Assembly (NCBI RefSeq): GCF_026016325.1
Contig: NZ_CP087203.1
Span: 3,410,001-3,474,000, forward strand
Origin: Pseudomonas sp. B21-056
GTDB taxonomy: Bacteria; Pseudomonadota; Gammaproteobacteria; Pseudomonadales; Pseudomonadaceae
DNA: 64,000 bases
Direction of reading: 5' to 3'
Position numbers and translations under genes: made by a program
In this document: positions 9,992 through 18,765 of the stretch, in pieces
Position numbering within the stretch: the first letter of the stretch is position 1
Layout: every line of letters begins with the position of its first letter
Notes under the pieces: generated by a model
What the model saw: only the letters and a program-made list of their open reading frames with translations
Told to the model about the DNA's origin: nothing
The model's database searches: none

Positions 9992-10077
9992 TGTGGGAGC
10001 GAGCCTGCTCGCGATAGCGGTTGTACATTCAGCATGGATGCAAGCTGACCCACCGCTATCGCGAGCAGGCTCCCACA
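9992..10077. repeat. REP pair
   Basis: Second REP pair of a tandem set; here the right copy is the shortened one. It is separated by about 45 nt from the previous pair and lies 24 nt beyond the response regulator stop. Confidence 0.85.
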
Positions 10078-10101
10078 GGGATCTGTGCTGGATGCAGGGC
10101 T

Positions 10102-10479
10102 TCAGGACAACATCGTGCGCATGATGCTCTGCAATTCGTCCAGGTCGAAGGGTTTGTCCAGGATCGGTGCCCGGCGGGTGATGGGGCTGTCGGTGTCGCG
10201 CACTTCCTGGGCGTAACCGCTGATGAAGATCACTTTCAGCTCAGGACGCAGCTTGACCGCGGGTTCGGCGATCTGCACCCCGGAAATACCCCCCTGCAGG
10301 CGGAAGTCGGTGATGATCATGTCCAGGTGGGGCTTGCTTGCCAGGATCTCGAAAGCCTTTGCGCCGTTCTCGGCCTGCAGCACCCGATACCCCGCCCCTG
10401 ACAGGTAGGCGGACAACACCATCATGATCGACGGGTCATCCTCGACGACCAATACAACATCTTGCGCATCTTCACTCAT
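10102..10479 (-). CDS. Stand-alone receiver (response regulator without output domain)
   Basis: This is a 125-residue single CheY-like domain: acidic pocket VVEDDPS, phospho-acceptor Asp in MIITDFRLQGG, switch Ser in FISGYAQ, and Lys in LDKPFDLDEL. There is no DNA-binding or enzymatic output. The ATG at 10479 has a GAAGG ribosome site 7 nt upstream and overlaps the preceding kinase gene by 8 nt; a longer open frame to 10527 is an extension into that gene. As the last gene of the signalling operon it is a likely phosphate sink or relay partner of the two kinases upstream. Confidence 0.87.
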   Translation of the reverse strand: MSEDAQDVVLVVEDDPSIMMVLSAYLSGAGYRVLQAENGAKAFEILASKPHLDMIITDFRLQGGISGVQIAEPAVKLRPELKVIFISGYAQEVRDTDSPITRRAPILDKPFDLDELQSIMRTMLS

Positions 10480-11761
10480 GGGAAGCCTTCGTTCGATCAA
10501 TAGCTGCTGATACGACCGTAGAGTCATTCAGAGGTTGCGTCAATGCGACGTTTTTTGGAAGGGCGGTGACCTGCAAAGGCAAGCAGACGCGAAACAACGC
10601 GCCCTCGTTGATACGACTGCTGACCGTGATGGTCCCCCCATGGGCGGCCACGATCTGCTCGGAAATGAACAGGCCCAACCCCAGCCCGGAGGTCACCGCC
10701 TTGGAGGTCACCCGCTCGAACTGCTGGAAGATGCGTTTCTGGTTCTCGTCGCTGATACCGATGCCGCGGTCCTGGACTTCAACACAGGCATGCTCGGGTG
10801 TCTGGTAGACGCGCACATCGATCGGGCTCTTGCCGCCATAGCGCAACGCGTTGGTCAGCAGGTTCGTCACCACCTGCTCGATCCGAAACTCATCCCACAA
10901 CCCTTCCACCGAAGGCTCGGCGGTGTAGTTCAAGGCGCATTCGGCGGCCAGGATCTGCGGCTGTAAATTACGCAACAGGTTGGCCACCAAGGTTGCGAGG
11001 TTGAAACGGGTCGGCCGGATGGACAACTTGCCGGTACGAATGCGTGACACGTCCAGCATGTCCTCGATCAGCCGGATCAGGCTCTTGATCTGCCGCTCGT
11101 CGCGCTCGACCATCGCCTTCACCTTATCCAGGCTGAACGCCGCGGCGTTGTCCCGGGCCAGGTGCATCTTGCGCAGCTGAGTCTCGAGGATCAGGCCGTT
11201 GAGAGGGGTACGCACCTCATGGGCGACGATCGACATGAAGTCGTCACGCATACGCACCGCCTGCTCGAGTTCGTTGCGGGTGGCCTGCAACTCCTGCAGC
11301 AGCACTTCCTGTTCCCGACGACTCTGCTCCAGGGCGACGACCTGTTCCTTCACCGCCCTCTTCTGGCGATGGAGCTCCACAAACACACTGACCTTGCTCT
11401 TGACCGCATGGGTGTCCAACGGCTTGTGCAGAAAGTCCACCGCACCGTTTTCATAGCCGGTAAAGGCATAGTTGCGCTCCCGGCCGGCGGCGCTGACAAA
11501 AATGATCGGGATGCTGCGGGTCTTCTCCGTGCCTCGCATCAGCTCGGCCAGTTCGAAGCCGTTCATGTCCGGCATCTGTACATCGATGATGGCAAGGGCA
11601 AAGTCATGTTGCAGCAGCAGCGACAACGCCTGGTCAGCCGACTGAGCCTTGTAGACCTTGCGGTCGTCACCCTTGATCAGGGCTTCCAGCGCCAACAGAT
11701 TCTCCGGCAGATCATCGACGATCAGCAGTTTGGCTTGAATATCTCTTGGCATGTGGTTCAT
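10472..11761 (-). CDS. Receiver-histidine kinase (soluble)
   Basis: 429 residues: N-terminal receiver (Asp60 in AIIDVQMPDMNG), a coiled coil (about 130-170), HisKA with HEVRTPLNG (His181), and an HATPase (GLGLGLFISEQI). The order REC-HK without membrane helices fits a kinase whose activity is set by phosphorylation of its own receiver. The start overlaps the cheB-like stop by 4 nt (ATGA), so it is coupled to the CheB/CheR pair. The receiver is probably the target of the large kinase at the head of the operon, which makes this a second kinase in a cascade. That wiring is inferred from gene order only. Confidence 0.87.
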   Translation of the reverse strand: MNHMPRDIQAKLLIVDDLPENLLALEALIKGDDRKVYKAQSADQALSLLLQHDFALAIIDVQMPDMNGFELAELMRGTEKTRSIPIIFVSAAGRERNYAFTGYENGAVDFLHKPLDTHAVKSKVSVFVELHRQKRAVKEQVVALEQSRREQEVLLQELQATRNELEQAVRMRDDFMSIVAHEVRTPLNGLILETQLRKMHLARDNAAAFSLDKVKAMVERDERQIKSLIRLIEDMLDVSRIRTGKLSIRPTRFNLATLVANLLRNLQPQILAAECALNYTAEPSVEGLWDEFRIEQVVTNLLTNALRYGGKSPIDVRVYQTPEHACVEVQDRGIGISDENQKRIFQQFERVTSKAVTSGLGLGLFISEQIVAAHGGTITVSSRINEGALFRVCLPLQVTALPKNVALTQPLNDSTVVSAAIDRTKASHE

Positions 11762-12345
11762 TCCAGCCCGGCCAACAATTGGCCGATGTCTTGCAAAGTG
11801 AGGATATGGTCGGGCTCGTGCAGCGCCAGTGCTGCTTCGGGCATGGTCGAGACCTGGGCTTCGGCGGGGTCTTGGACGACGGTGATCCCGCCCAGTTCCT
11901 TGACCCTGGCCAGGCCCCGGGCGCCATCGTCACTGGCCCCGGTCAGCAACACCGCCAGCAGGTTCGGGCCGTAGGCATCGGCAGCCGATTCGAACAACAC
12001 ATCGATGGACGGCCGGGAGTGACGCACCGGTTCCTCCAGGCTCAACGACAGGCTGCAATCGGCCTCGACCGACAAGTGGTAGCCAGGTGCAGCGACATAC
12101 AAGGTACCGGGCTTGATGTCCTGCTTGTCCTGCGCCTCTTCCACCGGCACCGCCAGACGACGGTCAAGGACCTGGGCCAATTGGCTGTGGCGCTCGTTGG
12201 GCAAGTGCAGCACCACCAGGATAGGCAAGCTGAAGCCCTTGCGCAGTTGCCCGAACACCCTGAGCAGCGCGTCGACACCGCCGGCGGAGGCGCCAACGGC
12301 AATGGCTTCGATCCGGGACCAGGATCCTTCCGTCGTCTGGTTCAT
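11758..12345 (-). CDS. CheB-type methylesterase domain protein (no receiver)
   Basis: 195 residues that match only the catalytic domain of CheB; the usual N-terminal receiver is absent. The catalytic serine is Ser20 in VGASAGGVDAL, the histidine is His47 in VVLHLP, and the aspartate lies in LLTGASDDGARG. CheB enzymes remove methyl groups from, or deamidate, Glu/Gln side chains in coiled coils. The chosen ATG (12345) overlaps the cheR stop by 4 nt; a longer frame to 12453 lies inside cheR. Without a receiver it may be constitutive or be controlled by contact with a partner. No chemoreceptor or CheA/CheW gene is adjacent. Confidence 0.88.
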   Translation of the reverse strand: MNQTTEGSWSRIEAIAVGASAGGVDALLRVFGQLRKGFSLPILVVLHLPNERHSQLAQVLDRRLAVPVEEAQDKQDIKPGTLYVAAPGYHLSVEADCSLSLSLEEPVRHSRPSIDVLFESAADAYGPNLLAVLLTGASDDGARGLARVKELGGITVVQDPAEAQVSTMPEAALALHEPDHILTLQDIGQLLAGLE

Positions 12346-13157
12346 AGCTTGCGATAGATCCGTTCCTGTTTGACCAACGGCTCGAATTGCTTGCCGTAAT
12401 TCGAGAAATCCAGCGTTTCCTTGCTGCCCAACACCAGGAAACCGCGGTGACAAAGGGACTCATGAAACAGCCCGAACGCACGATCTTGCAATTTTTTATT
12501 GAAGTAGATTAATACGTTACGGCATGAAATTAATTGAGTTTCTGAAAAAACGCTGTCAGTCGCCAGGCTGTGGTCGGCAAAAGTCACATTCTCGCGCAGG
12601 GTCTTGTCGAACATCGCGTAATCGTAGGCGGCAGTGTAGTAATCGGCAAAGGATCGCCGCCCGCCGGCCTGCTGGTAGTTCCGGGTATAGGCTCGCACGT
12701 TGTCCAGGGCAAAAATGCCCTGCTTGGCCTTCTCCAACGACCTGGGGTTGATGTCGGTGGCGTAGATGAGCGTACGGTCCAACAGCCCCTCTTCGCGCAG
12801 CAGGATCGCCATGGAATAGACCTCCTCTCCGGTGCTGCACCCGGCGATCCAGATCTTGATCGAAGGATAGGTCTTGAGCAGCGGCACCACTTCCTGACGA
12901 ATCGCCAGGAAGTGCGAGGGGTCGCGGAACATTTCGCTGACAGGGATCGTCAGCAGCTGCAATAACTGCATGAACATGCCGGGGTCGTGCAGTACACGCT
13001 CCTGGAGCGCCGAGATGGTCCGGCATTCGAACTGGCTCAGCGCATGATGGACCCGGCGCTTGATGGACGCACCGGAGTAATCCCTGAAATCGTAGCTGTA
13101 CTTGAGGTAGATCGCGTCGATCAACAGACGCAGTTCAATGTCGGTGTCTCTTTCCAC
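12342..13157 (-). CDS. CheR-type methyltransferase
   Basis: 271 residues with the N-terminal helical domain (about 1-70) and the S-adenosylmethionine fold, with motif I as IWIAGCSTGEEVYS and the CheR motifs SEMFRDPSHF and LISCRNVLIYF. CheR methylates glutamates in signalling coiled coils. I place the start at a GTG whose first base is shared with the TAG of the upstream kinase, with GGAAAG just before it; an ATG at 13184 is possible. The overlaps on both sides show it is part of one operon with the three-receiver kinase and the CheB-like esterase. Confidence 0.9.
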   Translation of the reverse strand: MERDTDIELRLLIDAIYLKYSYDFRDYSGASIKRRVHHALSQFECRTISALQERVLHDPGMFMQLLQLLTIPVSEMFRDPSHFLAIRQEVVPLLKTYPSIKIWIAGCSTGEEVYSMAILLREEGLLDRTLIYATDINPRSLEKAKQGIFALDNVRAYTRNYQQAGGRRSFADYYTAAYDYAMFDKTLRENVTFADHSLATDSVFSETQLISCRNVLIYFNKKLQDRAFGLFHESLCHRGFLVLGSKETLDFSNYGKQFEPLVKQERIYRKL

Positions 13158-16100
13158 TAAATTCTTTCCATATTCGGCAACCACACGCGAATCAGCGAAA
13201 ACAGGCGATCCAGGTCGATCGGTTTGGCCAGGTAGTCGTTGGAACCGGCCGCAATGCAGCGCTCCTGATCATCCTTCATGGCCTTGGCCGTCACGGCGAT
13301 GATGGGCAGCTTGCGCCAGCGCGGGTCCTTGCGGATGCGTGCGGTGGCTTCGAAACCGTCCATTTCCGGCATCATCACGTCCATCAGCACCAGGTCGATG
13401 TCTTCCACTTCACTCAGGCGTTCGATCGCTTCGTAGCCGTTACGGCCGATGATCACGACCGCCCCTTTTGCCTCCAGGGCGCTGGTCAGTGCAAAGATGT
13501 TGCGCACATCATCATCCACCAGCAGCACTTTGCGCCCTTCGAACACCTTGTCCCGGCTGCGGGCTGTCTTGAGCATCCGCTGCCGTTCATGGGACAACCG
13601 CGATTCGACTTTGTGCAAAAAGAGTGTGACTTCGTCCAGCAGGCGTTCTGGCGAGCGGGCGCCCTTGATGATGATCGAGCGCGAATACTTGCGCAGGTCG
13701 GCCTCCTCATCGCGGGTCAGGTTGCGCCCGGTGTAGACAATCACCGGCGGGAACGAGCAGATCTCTTCGGTGGACATGCGCTTGAGCAAGTCATTGCCCA
13801 GCATGTCCGGCAACTTCAGGTCGATGATCATGCAGTCGTAGACGTTGCTGCGCAGCAGATCCAGGGCCTGCTGGGCCAGACCAACGGCGGTGATCTCGAT
13901 GTCCTCGTCACCGATCAGGCGGGTAATGCTGTCACGCTGCAAGTCATCGTCTTCCACCAGCAACACCCGTTTGACCTTCTGGGTCAGCTTGGCTTCCAGA
14001 CGGGCGAACACGTCCTTGAGCTCTTCACGGGTGGTCGGCTTGACCGCATAGCCGATGGCACCCATGTGCATGGCGGCTTCGACGCGATCTTCGACGGAAA
14101 TCACATGCACCGGGATATGCCGGGTCTCGGCCTGCTCCTTGAGCCGCTGCAACACTGTCAGCCCGGAATGATCGGGCAGGCGCATGTCCAGCAGGATCGC
14201 ATCGGGGCTCAGTTGCGAGGCAAGGTCAAAGCCTTCGTCGGCACCGTGGGCCACCAGGCACAGGTAACCCAGTTCATGGGCAAGGTCGAAAAGGATCCGG
14301 GCAAACTTGGGCTCGTCTTCGATCACCAGGATGCAACGGGCATCGAACGGCGCCTTATCCCGATCGTCGGCGAAGCGGGCAATGGACGGTTCCACCTGGG
14401 CAACCAGCGGTACCGGTGCGGGGACCGGCGCATGGGTCACGGGCGCCGGCACAGCGGCCGTTGGCGTAAATGTCCGCGGCTCCACCGGGGTATCCCCCGG
14501 CTCGACATAACGCTCAGGCAACACCAGCGTGAACACACTGCCCTGCCCCGGCGCGCTGGAAACCGAGATCGAGCCGCCCAGCAAGGTCGCCAGGTCCCGC
14601 GAGATCGACAGCCCCAGGCCGGTGCCGCCGTAACGGCGATTGGTGGTACCGTCGGCCTGGCGGAATGCCTCGAAGATGCTCTGCTGTTGTTCAGGGGAAA
14701 TGCCGATGCCCGAATCCCGCACCATGAAGGCAACGCCTGAACCAGGCTGGCCAGCCACGGACAGGCTCACGGTGCCTTGCTCGGTAAACTTCACCGCGTT
14801 GGACAGCAGGTTCTTGAGCACCTGTTCCAGGCGCTGGCGGTCGGTGTACAGCATCGCCGGTGCGTCAGGAAGAACCTGCACATCGAAGCCCAGGCCCTTG
14901 TCGGCCGCCAGGGGCTTGAACATGTCGCGCAAGCCTTCTACCAGGCGCGACACACCGGTGTTTTCCGGGCGAACCTCCAGTTTGCCGGCCTCGACCTTGG
15001 AAATATCGAGGATGTCGTTGATCAGGTTCAGCAGGTCGTTGCCGGCGGAGTAGATCGATTCGGCAAACTTGACCTGTTCCTCGCTGAGATTGTTCTGCGG
15101 ATTCTCCGCCAACAGCTTGGACAGGATCAGCGAACTGTTGAGCGGCGTGCGCAGCTCGTGGGACATGTTGGCGAGGAACTCGGACTTGTACTTGCTCGAA
15201 CGCTGCAACTCTTCGGCGCGTTCCTGCAACTGCAGCTGGGCCAGGTTCAGTTCGTTGTTCTTCTGATCCATGGCATCGCGTTGTTCGGCCAGTTGCTCGT
15301 TGGTCTGCTCCAGCTCCTGTTGCTGGGCCTCAAGATGGACCTGGGACTCCTTGAGAACGCGCGACTGTTCCTCCAGCTCTTCGTTGGCGGTCTTGAGCTC
15401 TTCCTGCTGGACCTGCAGCTCTTCGTTCAACTGCTGGGTTTCCGCCAGCACTTCCTGCAAGCGCTGCCGGTAACGGGCGGCTTCGATGGAGGTACCGACG
15501 TTACCGGCAATCAGCTCCAGCAGCTCGATATCGCGCTCGGTCAAGGGCCGCAGAAAACCCAATTCGATAACACCGTTGATTCGGTCATCGTCGCTGGTCG
15601 GCACCACCACCACGCTGTTGGGCAAGCCTTGCCCCAGCCCGGAGCTGACTTTCAGGTAATCGTCGGGCACATGATCCAGCCGAATGAGACGTCCCTGCTG
15701 CACGGCCTGGCCGGCGATGCCTTCGCCGGCAACGATCACCTGGTGCTGTTCGTCATCCTCCCGGGAAAGACCGTAAGTGGCGACCCGCTTGAGCACGCCG
15801 CTTTCCTCTCGCGCATAAAGCGCCGCGACGGCGGCGCCGAGGTACTTGGCACAGAACTGCAGGGTGTTGCGCCCCAGCAGGTTCAGGGTCAGTTGCCCCA
15901 GCACCTGCTCGGCCAACTGGGTCTGGCCACTACGCAGCCAGGCCTGTTTTTCCAGGTGCGAGGCACTCTCTTGTTGTGTCCTGAGACTGGCGCCGTAACT
16001 GTTGGACAGGCTCAACAGATCCCGCCGTCCGACATAGGCCAGCAACCCACTGATCGCGGCAACGAACAGCAGATACAGGGCAATGCTCCAGAGAGTGGTG

Positions 16101-16645
16101 GAGCGCACCTTGTCGTTGCGCTCCGTGCGCAGTTGCTGCTCGGTATTGACGATGTCTTCGAAGGTCTCGCGGATTTCGTCGGTCAAGCGCTTACCGCGCC
16201 CGGCCTTTACCACGCCCCGGTAATCGCCGCTGCTGCGTTGCAGCTCGATCATGTTCTGAGCGTATTTGGCCCACTCCACCTGGAGCGCCTGCACCTTGTG
16301 CAGGCGATCGGTCTGGACGGGGTTATCGGCTGTCAATTCCAGCAATGTCTCAAGCGCGACGGCAATCCGCGGCTTGGCCACCTCATAAGGTTCCAGGTAG
16401 TGCTCATCGCCGTTCAGGAGATAACCGCGCATGCCGGTTTCCAGGTCGACGCTCAGTTTCAGCGCTTCATTGGCATTATTGATCACTCGATCGCTATGCT
16501 CGACCCATTGGATCACCGACAGCAGATAGGTGATCAGCACAATGAAAAACACCGCGCTGAGGCCGCCCATGCCCAACGGCAGGCTGATATTGCGACTCAG
16601 GAGCTTGCGAAAACTTTGCTCGTCAACCGAAGACGAAGGAGTCAT
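13157..16645 (-). CDS. CHASE3-GAF hybrid histidine kinase with three receivers
   Basis: 1162 residues. Membrane helices at about 25-46 and 186-206 bracket a periplasmic CHASE3 domain (LETGMRGYLLNGDEHYLEPY). Then come a GAF domain (about 240-390), a long Glu/Gln-rich coiled coil (about 395-485), HisKA (His496 in MSHELRTPLN), HATPase (about 595-712, GGTGLGLSISRDL), a Pro/Val linker, and three receivers with acceptors Asp820, Asp942 and Asp1089. It heads an operon of cheR, cheB, receiver-kinase and receiver genes. The coiled coil is full of EE/QQ/QE doublets like those methylated in chemoreceptors, so the linked CheR/CheB may act on this kinase (inference). The ligand is unknown. Confidence 0.9.
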   Translation of the reverse strand: MTPSSSVDEQSFRKLLSRNISLPLGMGGLSAVFFIVLITYLLSVIQWVEHSDRVINNANEALKLSVDLETGMRGYLLNGDEHYLEPYEVAKPRIAVALETLLELTADNPVQTDRLHKVQALQVEWAKYAQNMIELQRSSGDYRGVVKAGRGKRLTDEIRETFEDIVNTEQQLRTERNDKVRSTTLWSIALYLLFVAAISGLLAYVGRRDLLSLSNSYGASLRTQQESASHLEKQAWLRSGQTQLAEQVLGQLTLNLLGRNTLQFCAKYLGAAVAALYAREESGVLKRVATYGLSREDDEQHQVIVAGEGIAGQAVQQGRLIRLDHVPDDYLKVSSGLGQGLPNSVVVVPTSDDDRINGVIELGFLRPLTERDIELLELIAGNVGTSIEAARYRQRLQEVLAETQQLNEELQVQQEELKTANEELEEQSRVLKESQVHLEAQQQELEQTNEQLAEQRDAMDQKNNELNLAQLQLQERAEELQRSSKYKSEFLANMSHELRTPLNSSLILSKLLAENPQNNLSEEQVKFAESIYSAGNDLLNLINDILDISKVEAGKLEVRPENTGVSRLVEGLRDMFKPLAADKGLGFDVQVLPDAPAMLYTDRQRLEQVLKNLLSNAVKFTEQGTVSLSVAGQPGSGVAFMVRDSGIGISPEQQQSIFEAFRQADGTTNRRYGGTGLGLSISRDLATLLGGSISVSSAPGQGSVFTLVLPERYVEPGDTPVEPRTFTPTAAVPAPVTHAPVPAPVPLVAQVEPSIARFADDRDKAPFDARCILVIEDEPKFARILFDLAHELGYLCLVAHGADEGFDLASQLSPDAILLDMRLPDHSGLTVLQRLKEQAETRHIPVHVISVEDRVEAAMHMGAIGYAVKPTTREELKDVFARLEAKLTQKVKRVLLVEDDDLQRDSITRLIGDEDIEITAVGLAQQALDLLRSNVYDCMIIDLKLPDMLGNDLLKRMSTEEICSFPPVIVYTGRNLTRDEEADLRKYSRSIIIKGARSPERLLDEVTLFLHKVESRLSHERQRMLKTARSRDKVFEGRKVLLVDDDVRNIFALTSALEAKGAVVIIGRNGYEAIERLSEVEDIDLVLMDVMMPEMDGFEATARIRKDPRWRKLPIIAVTAKAMKDDQERCIAAGSNDYLAKPIDLDRLFSLIRVWLPNMERI

Positions 16646-16830
16646 GGAAAAGGCCTTGGCAAACAGTTGGAAACCATGGAGTCTGCCCGAAAGTTACGGG
16701 TTGGATCCACACTTCTGACAAGATCGAAGGCATGATTCCCCTGGCGGTCTGCCCTGTAGCAAGGAAGCGACTATCCTTGTCAGCTCTTGTACTATAGATC
16801 CTTTCTTGTACAGGCTCGGGAACTTGTGTC

Positions 16831-16864
16831 GCCTCGCCACTTACTCATGCATGAGGCCTTTTTT
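16831..16864 (+). terminator. Terminator-like hairpin before the receiver gene
   Basis: GCCTC and GAGGC pair across a loop that contains the palindrome CTCATGCATGAG, followed by a CCTTTTTT run. It lies 30 nt upstream of the start of the divergent receiver gene, so it could be a leader attenuator or a block to antisense reading. The stem is only 5 bp, which makes it a weak prediction. Confidence 0.35.
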
Positions 16865-16894
16865 CGCCCCTCCCGATTTTATTTCCTGAGAATA

Positions 16895-17272
16895 ATGACT
16901 ATGTCCACCCCCGCTCCTGCCGCTGCCACCACCGTTCTGGTAGTCGAAGACGACGACATCGTCCGCATGCTGATCGTCGATGTACTGGAGGAACTGGAAT
17001 ATCAGGTGCTCGAGGCGGACGGTTGTGAGCAGGCACTGGACTACCTGCGCAACCCGGACCAACCGATCGACCTGATGATGACGGACATCGGCCTGCCGGT
17101 GATGGACGGCCGCGAGCTGGCCAGGCAAGCCCGCCTGGTGCGGCCCGGGTTGCCGGTCCTGTTCGCCAGCGGCTATGCCGAAAGCATCGACGTACCGGAA
17201 AGCATGGCGGTGATCGGCAAGCCTTTTTCCATCGATCAACTGCGCGACAAGGTCAAAAGCATTCTTTCTTGA
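16895..17272 (+). CDS. Stand-alone receiver (response regulator)
   Basis: 125 residues, one CheY-like domain: VVEDDDIVRM acidic pocket, acceptor Asp in LMMTDIGLPVMDG, switch region LFASGYAES and Lys in IGKPFSIDQL. No output domain. The ATG at 16895 is preceded by GAG and a second ATG sits at 16901; a longer frame from 16787 begins in the promoter region. The gene is divergent from the three-receiver kinase, across 249 nt that should hold both promoters. A direct repeat TCTTGTAC (16785 and 16804) lies in that gap. It resembles the receiver of the KaiC-linked kinase and may belong to the same relay. Confidence 0.85.
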   Translation: MTMSTPAPAAATTVLVVEDDDIVRMLIVDVLEELEYQVLEADGCEQALDYLRNPDQPIDLMMTDIGLPVMDGRELARQARLVRPGLPVLFASGYAESIDVPESMAVIGKPFSIDQLRDKVKSILS

Positions 17273-17348
17273 GCCCAGGCGGATTCTTGGTCACTATCGG
17301 CGCCCCCGCGCCGACCGCGCCTGATCCCTCCCAAGGAAATGCCCGCTC

Positions 17349-18650
17349 ATGTCTCATCCCACCGCCCTCAAGGTCCTGGTCATCGGTTATGTCTGGCCCG
17401 AGCCGCGTTCATCGGCGGCGGGTGGGCACATCATGCAGATCCTGGAAGCCTTCCTCGGGCAAGGCTGGGACATCACCTTCAGCAGCCCGGCAAGGCCCGG
17501 CGAGAACCGTGCGGACCTGATCGAGCTGGGCATCCGCGAAGTGCCCATCGAACTCAACAACAGCAGCTTCGATGCGTTCGTCGGCGAACTGGCGCCGGAT
17601 ATCGTCCTGTTCGACCAATTCATGATGGAAGAGCAATTCGGTTGGCGGGTCGAGGCGCAGTGCCCCGGCGCCCTGCGTGTGCTGGAAACCTCCGATTTGC
17701 AGAGCCTGCGCCACGCCCGGCATCAACGCCTCAAGGATCGCTTGAAGGCTGACGGTGCGTCCCAGGATTTCAGCGATCTTTTCGCGCCAAACCTGTCCGA
17801 GGAATTCCAGCGGATGGCCGACACCGATATGGCGAAGCGCGAGATCGCCGCGTTGTACCGCTGCGACCTGAACCTGATGGTATCGGAAGTTGAGATCGAG
17901 CTGTTGGTGGAACAATTCAAGGTACCCCGTGACCTGCTGCTCTGGTGTCCGTTGATGGTGGACCTGCCGGCCGCGCCATCGGTGCCATTCGAAGACCGGG
18001 CGCATTTCTTGAGTATCGGCAACTTCCGCCATGCGCCGAACTGGGATGCCGTGCTCTGGATGAAGAACGCCATCTGGCCGCTGATCCGCCAGCAACTGCC
18101 GGGCGCGCAACTGCATCTGTACGGCGCCTACACCCCGCCAAAAGCCGCCGCGTTGCATAACCCGGCCCAGGGGTTTCATATCATGAACTGGGCCGAGGAT
18201 GCCCTGCAGGTGATGTCGGCGGCCCGCCTCTGCCTGGCGCCGCTGCGTTTCGGTGCCGGCATCAAGGGCAAGCTGATCGAAGCCATGCTCTGTGGCACGC
18301 CAAGCGTCACCACGCCCATCGGCGCCGAAGCCATGCACGGGGAAATGCCGTGGCCTGGAACTGTCAACCAGAGCGCCGCAGACATCGCCAGCGCTGCCGT
18401 GCAGTTGTACTGCGACGCGACCCGCTGGAACCAGGCCCGGGACGCCGGCCTGAAACTCCTGGCGGAGCGTTACCGCAAAGAGGTCCATGGCCCGGCGCTG
18501 ATTGAAAGTATCCAGGCGTGCCGTGCCAACCTGGCGCAACGACGTCGAGACAATTTCACCGGCAGCATGTTGCGCCATCACCAGCACAAGAGCACCCAAT
18601 ACATGTCCCAATGGATCGAAGAAAAGCACCGCAACAATGCCCCCGGGTAG
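17349..18650 (+). CDS. Glycosyltransferase, GT4-like
   Basis: 433 residues with the two-Rossmann (GT-B) pattern: N-terminal glycine-rich loop (SSAAGGHIMQ, about 20-30) and a C-terminal donor site near GAGIKGKLIEAMLCGTPSV (about 300-320), the usual GT4 phosphate-binding and Glu motif. Such enzymes add a sugar from a nucleotide donor to a glycan or protein. AAGGAA precedes the ATG. The gene is not in an obvious polysaccharide cluster, so the acceptor is unknown. Its last codons are part of a long nested inverted repeat. Confidence 0.78.
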   Translation: MSHPTALKVLVIGYVWPEPRSSAAGGHIMQILEAFLGQGWDITFSSPARPGENRADLIELGIREVPIELNNSSFDAFVGELAPDIVLFDQFMMEEQFGWRVEAQCPGALRVLETSDLQSLRHARHQRLKDRLKADGASQDFSDLFAPNLSEEFQRMADTDMAKREIAALYRCDLNLMVSEVEIELLVEQFKVPRDLLLWCPLMVDLPAAPSVPFEDRAHFLSIGNFRHAPNWDAVLWMKNAIWPLIRQQLPGAQLHLYGAYTPPKAAALHNPAQGFHIMNWAEDALQVMSAARLCLAPLRFGAGIKGKLIEAMLCGTPSVTTPIGAEAMHGEMPWPGTVNQSAADIASAAVQLYCDATRWNQARDAGLKLLAERYRKEVHGPALIESIQACRANLAQRRRDNFTGSMLRHHQHKSTQYMSQWIEEKHRNNAPG

Positions 18651-18732
18651 GTGCCAGCATCACTAATGGCTTTTCACCGGGCGACCATCGGCAGGCTATT
18701 CGGGGTGGCACCTGCTCGGCGAAGGGGGCATT
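18636..18732. repeat. Nested inverted repeat between glycosyltransferase and mtlR
   Basis: The outer arms AATGCCCCC (18636-18644) and GGGGGCATT (18724-18732) are a perfect 9-bp inverted repeat. The inner arms AGGTGCCA (18649-18656) and TGGCACCT (18706-18713) are a perfect 8-bp one. The structure includes the end of the glycosyltransferase gene and ends 34 nt before the mtlR start. It does not match the REP families here and could form a long hairpin in the mRNA. Confidence 0.6.
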
Positions 18733-18765
18733 ATCCAGCGGCGATAACAATAAAAGCGCAGGCCC

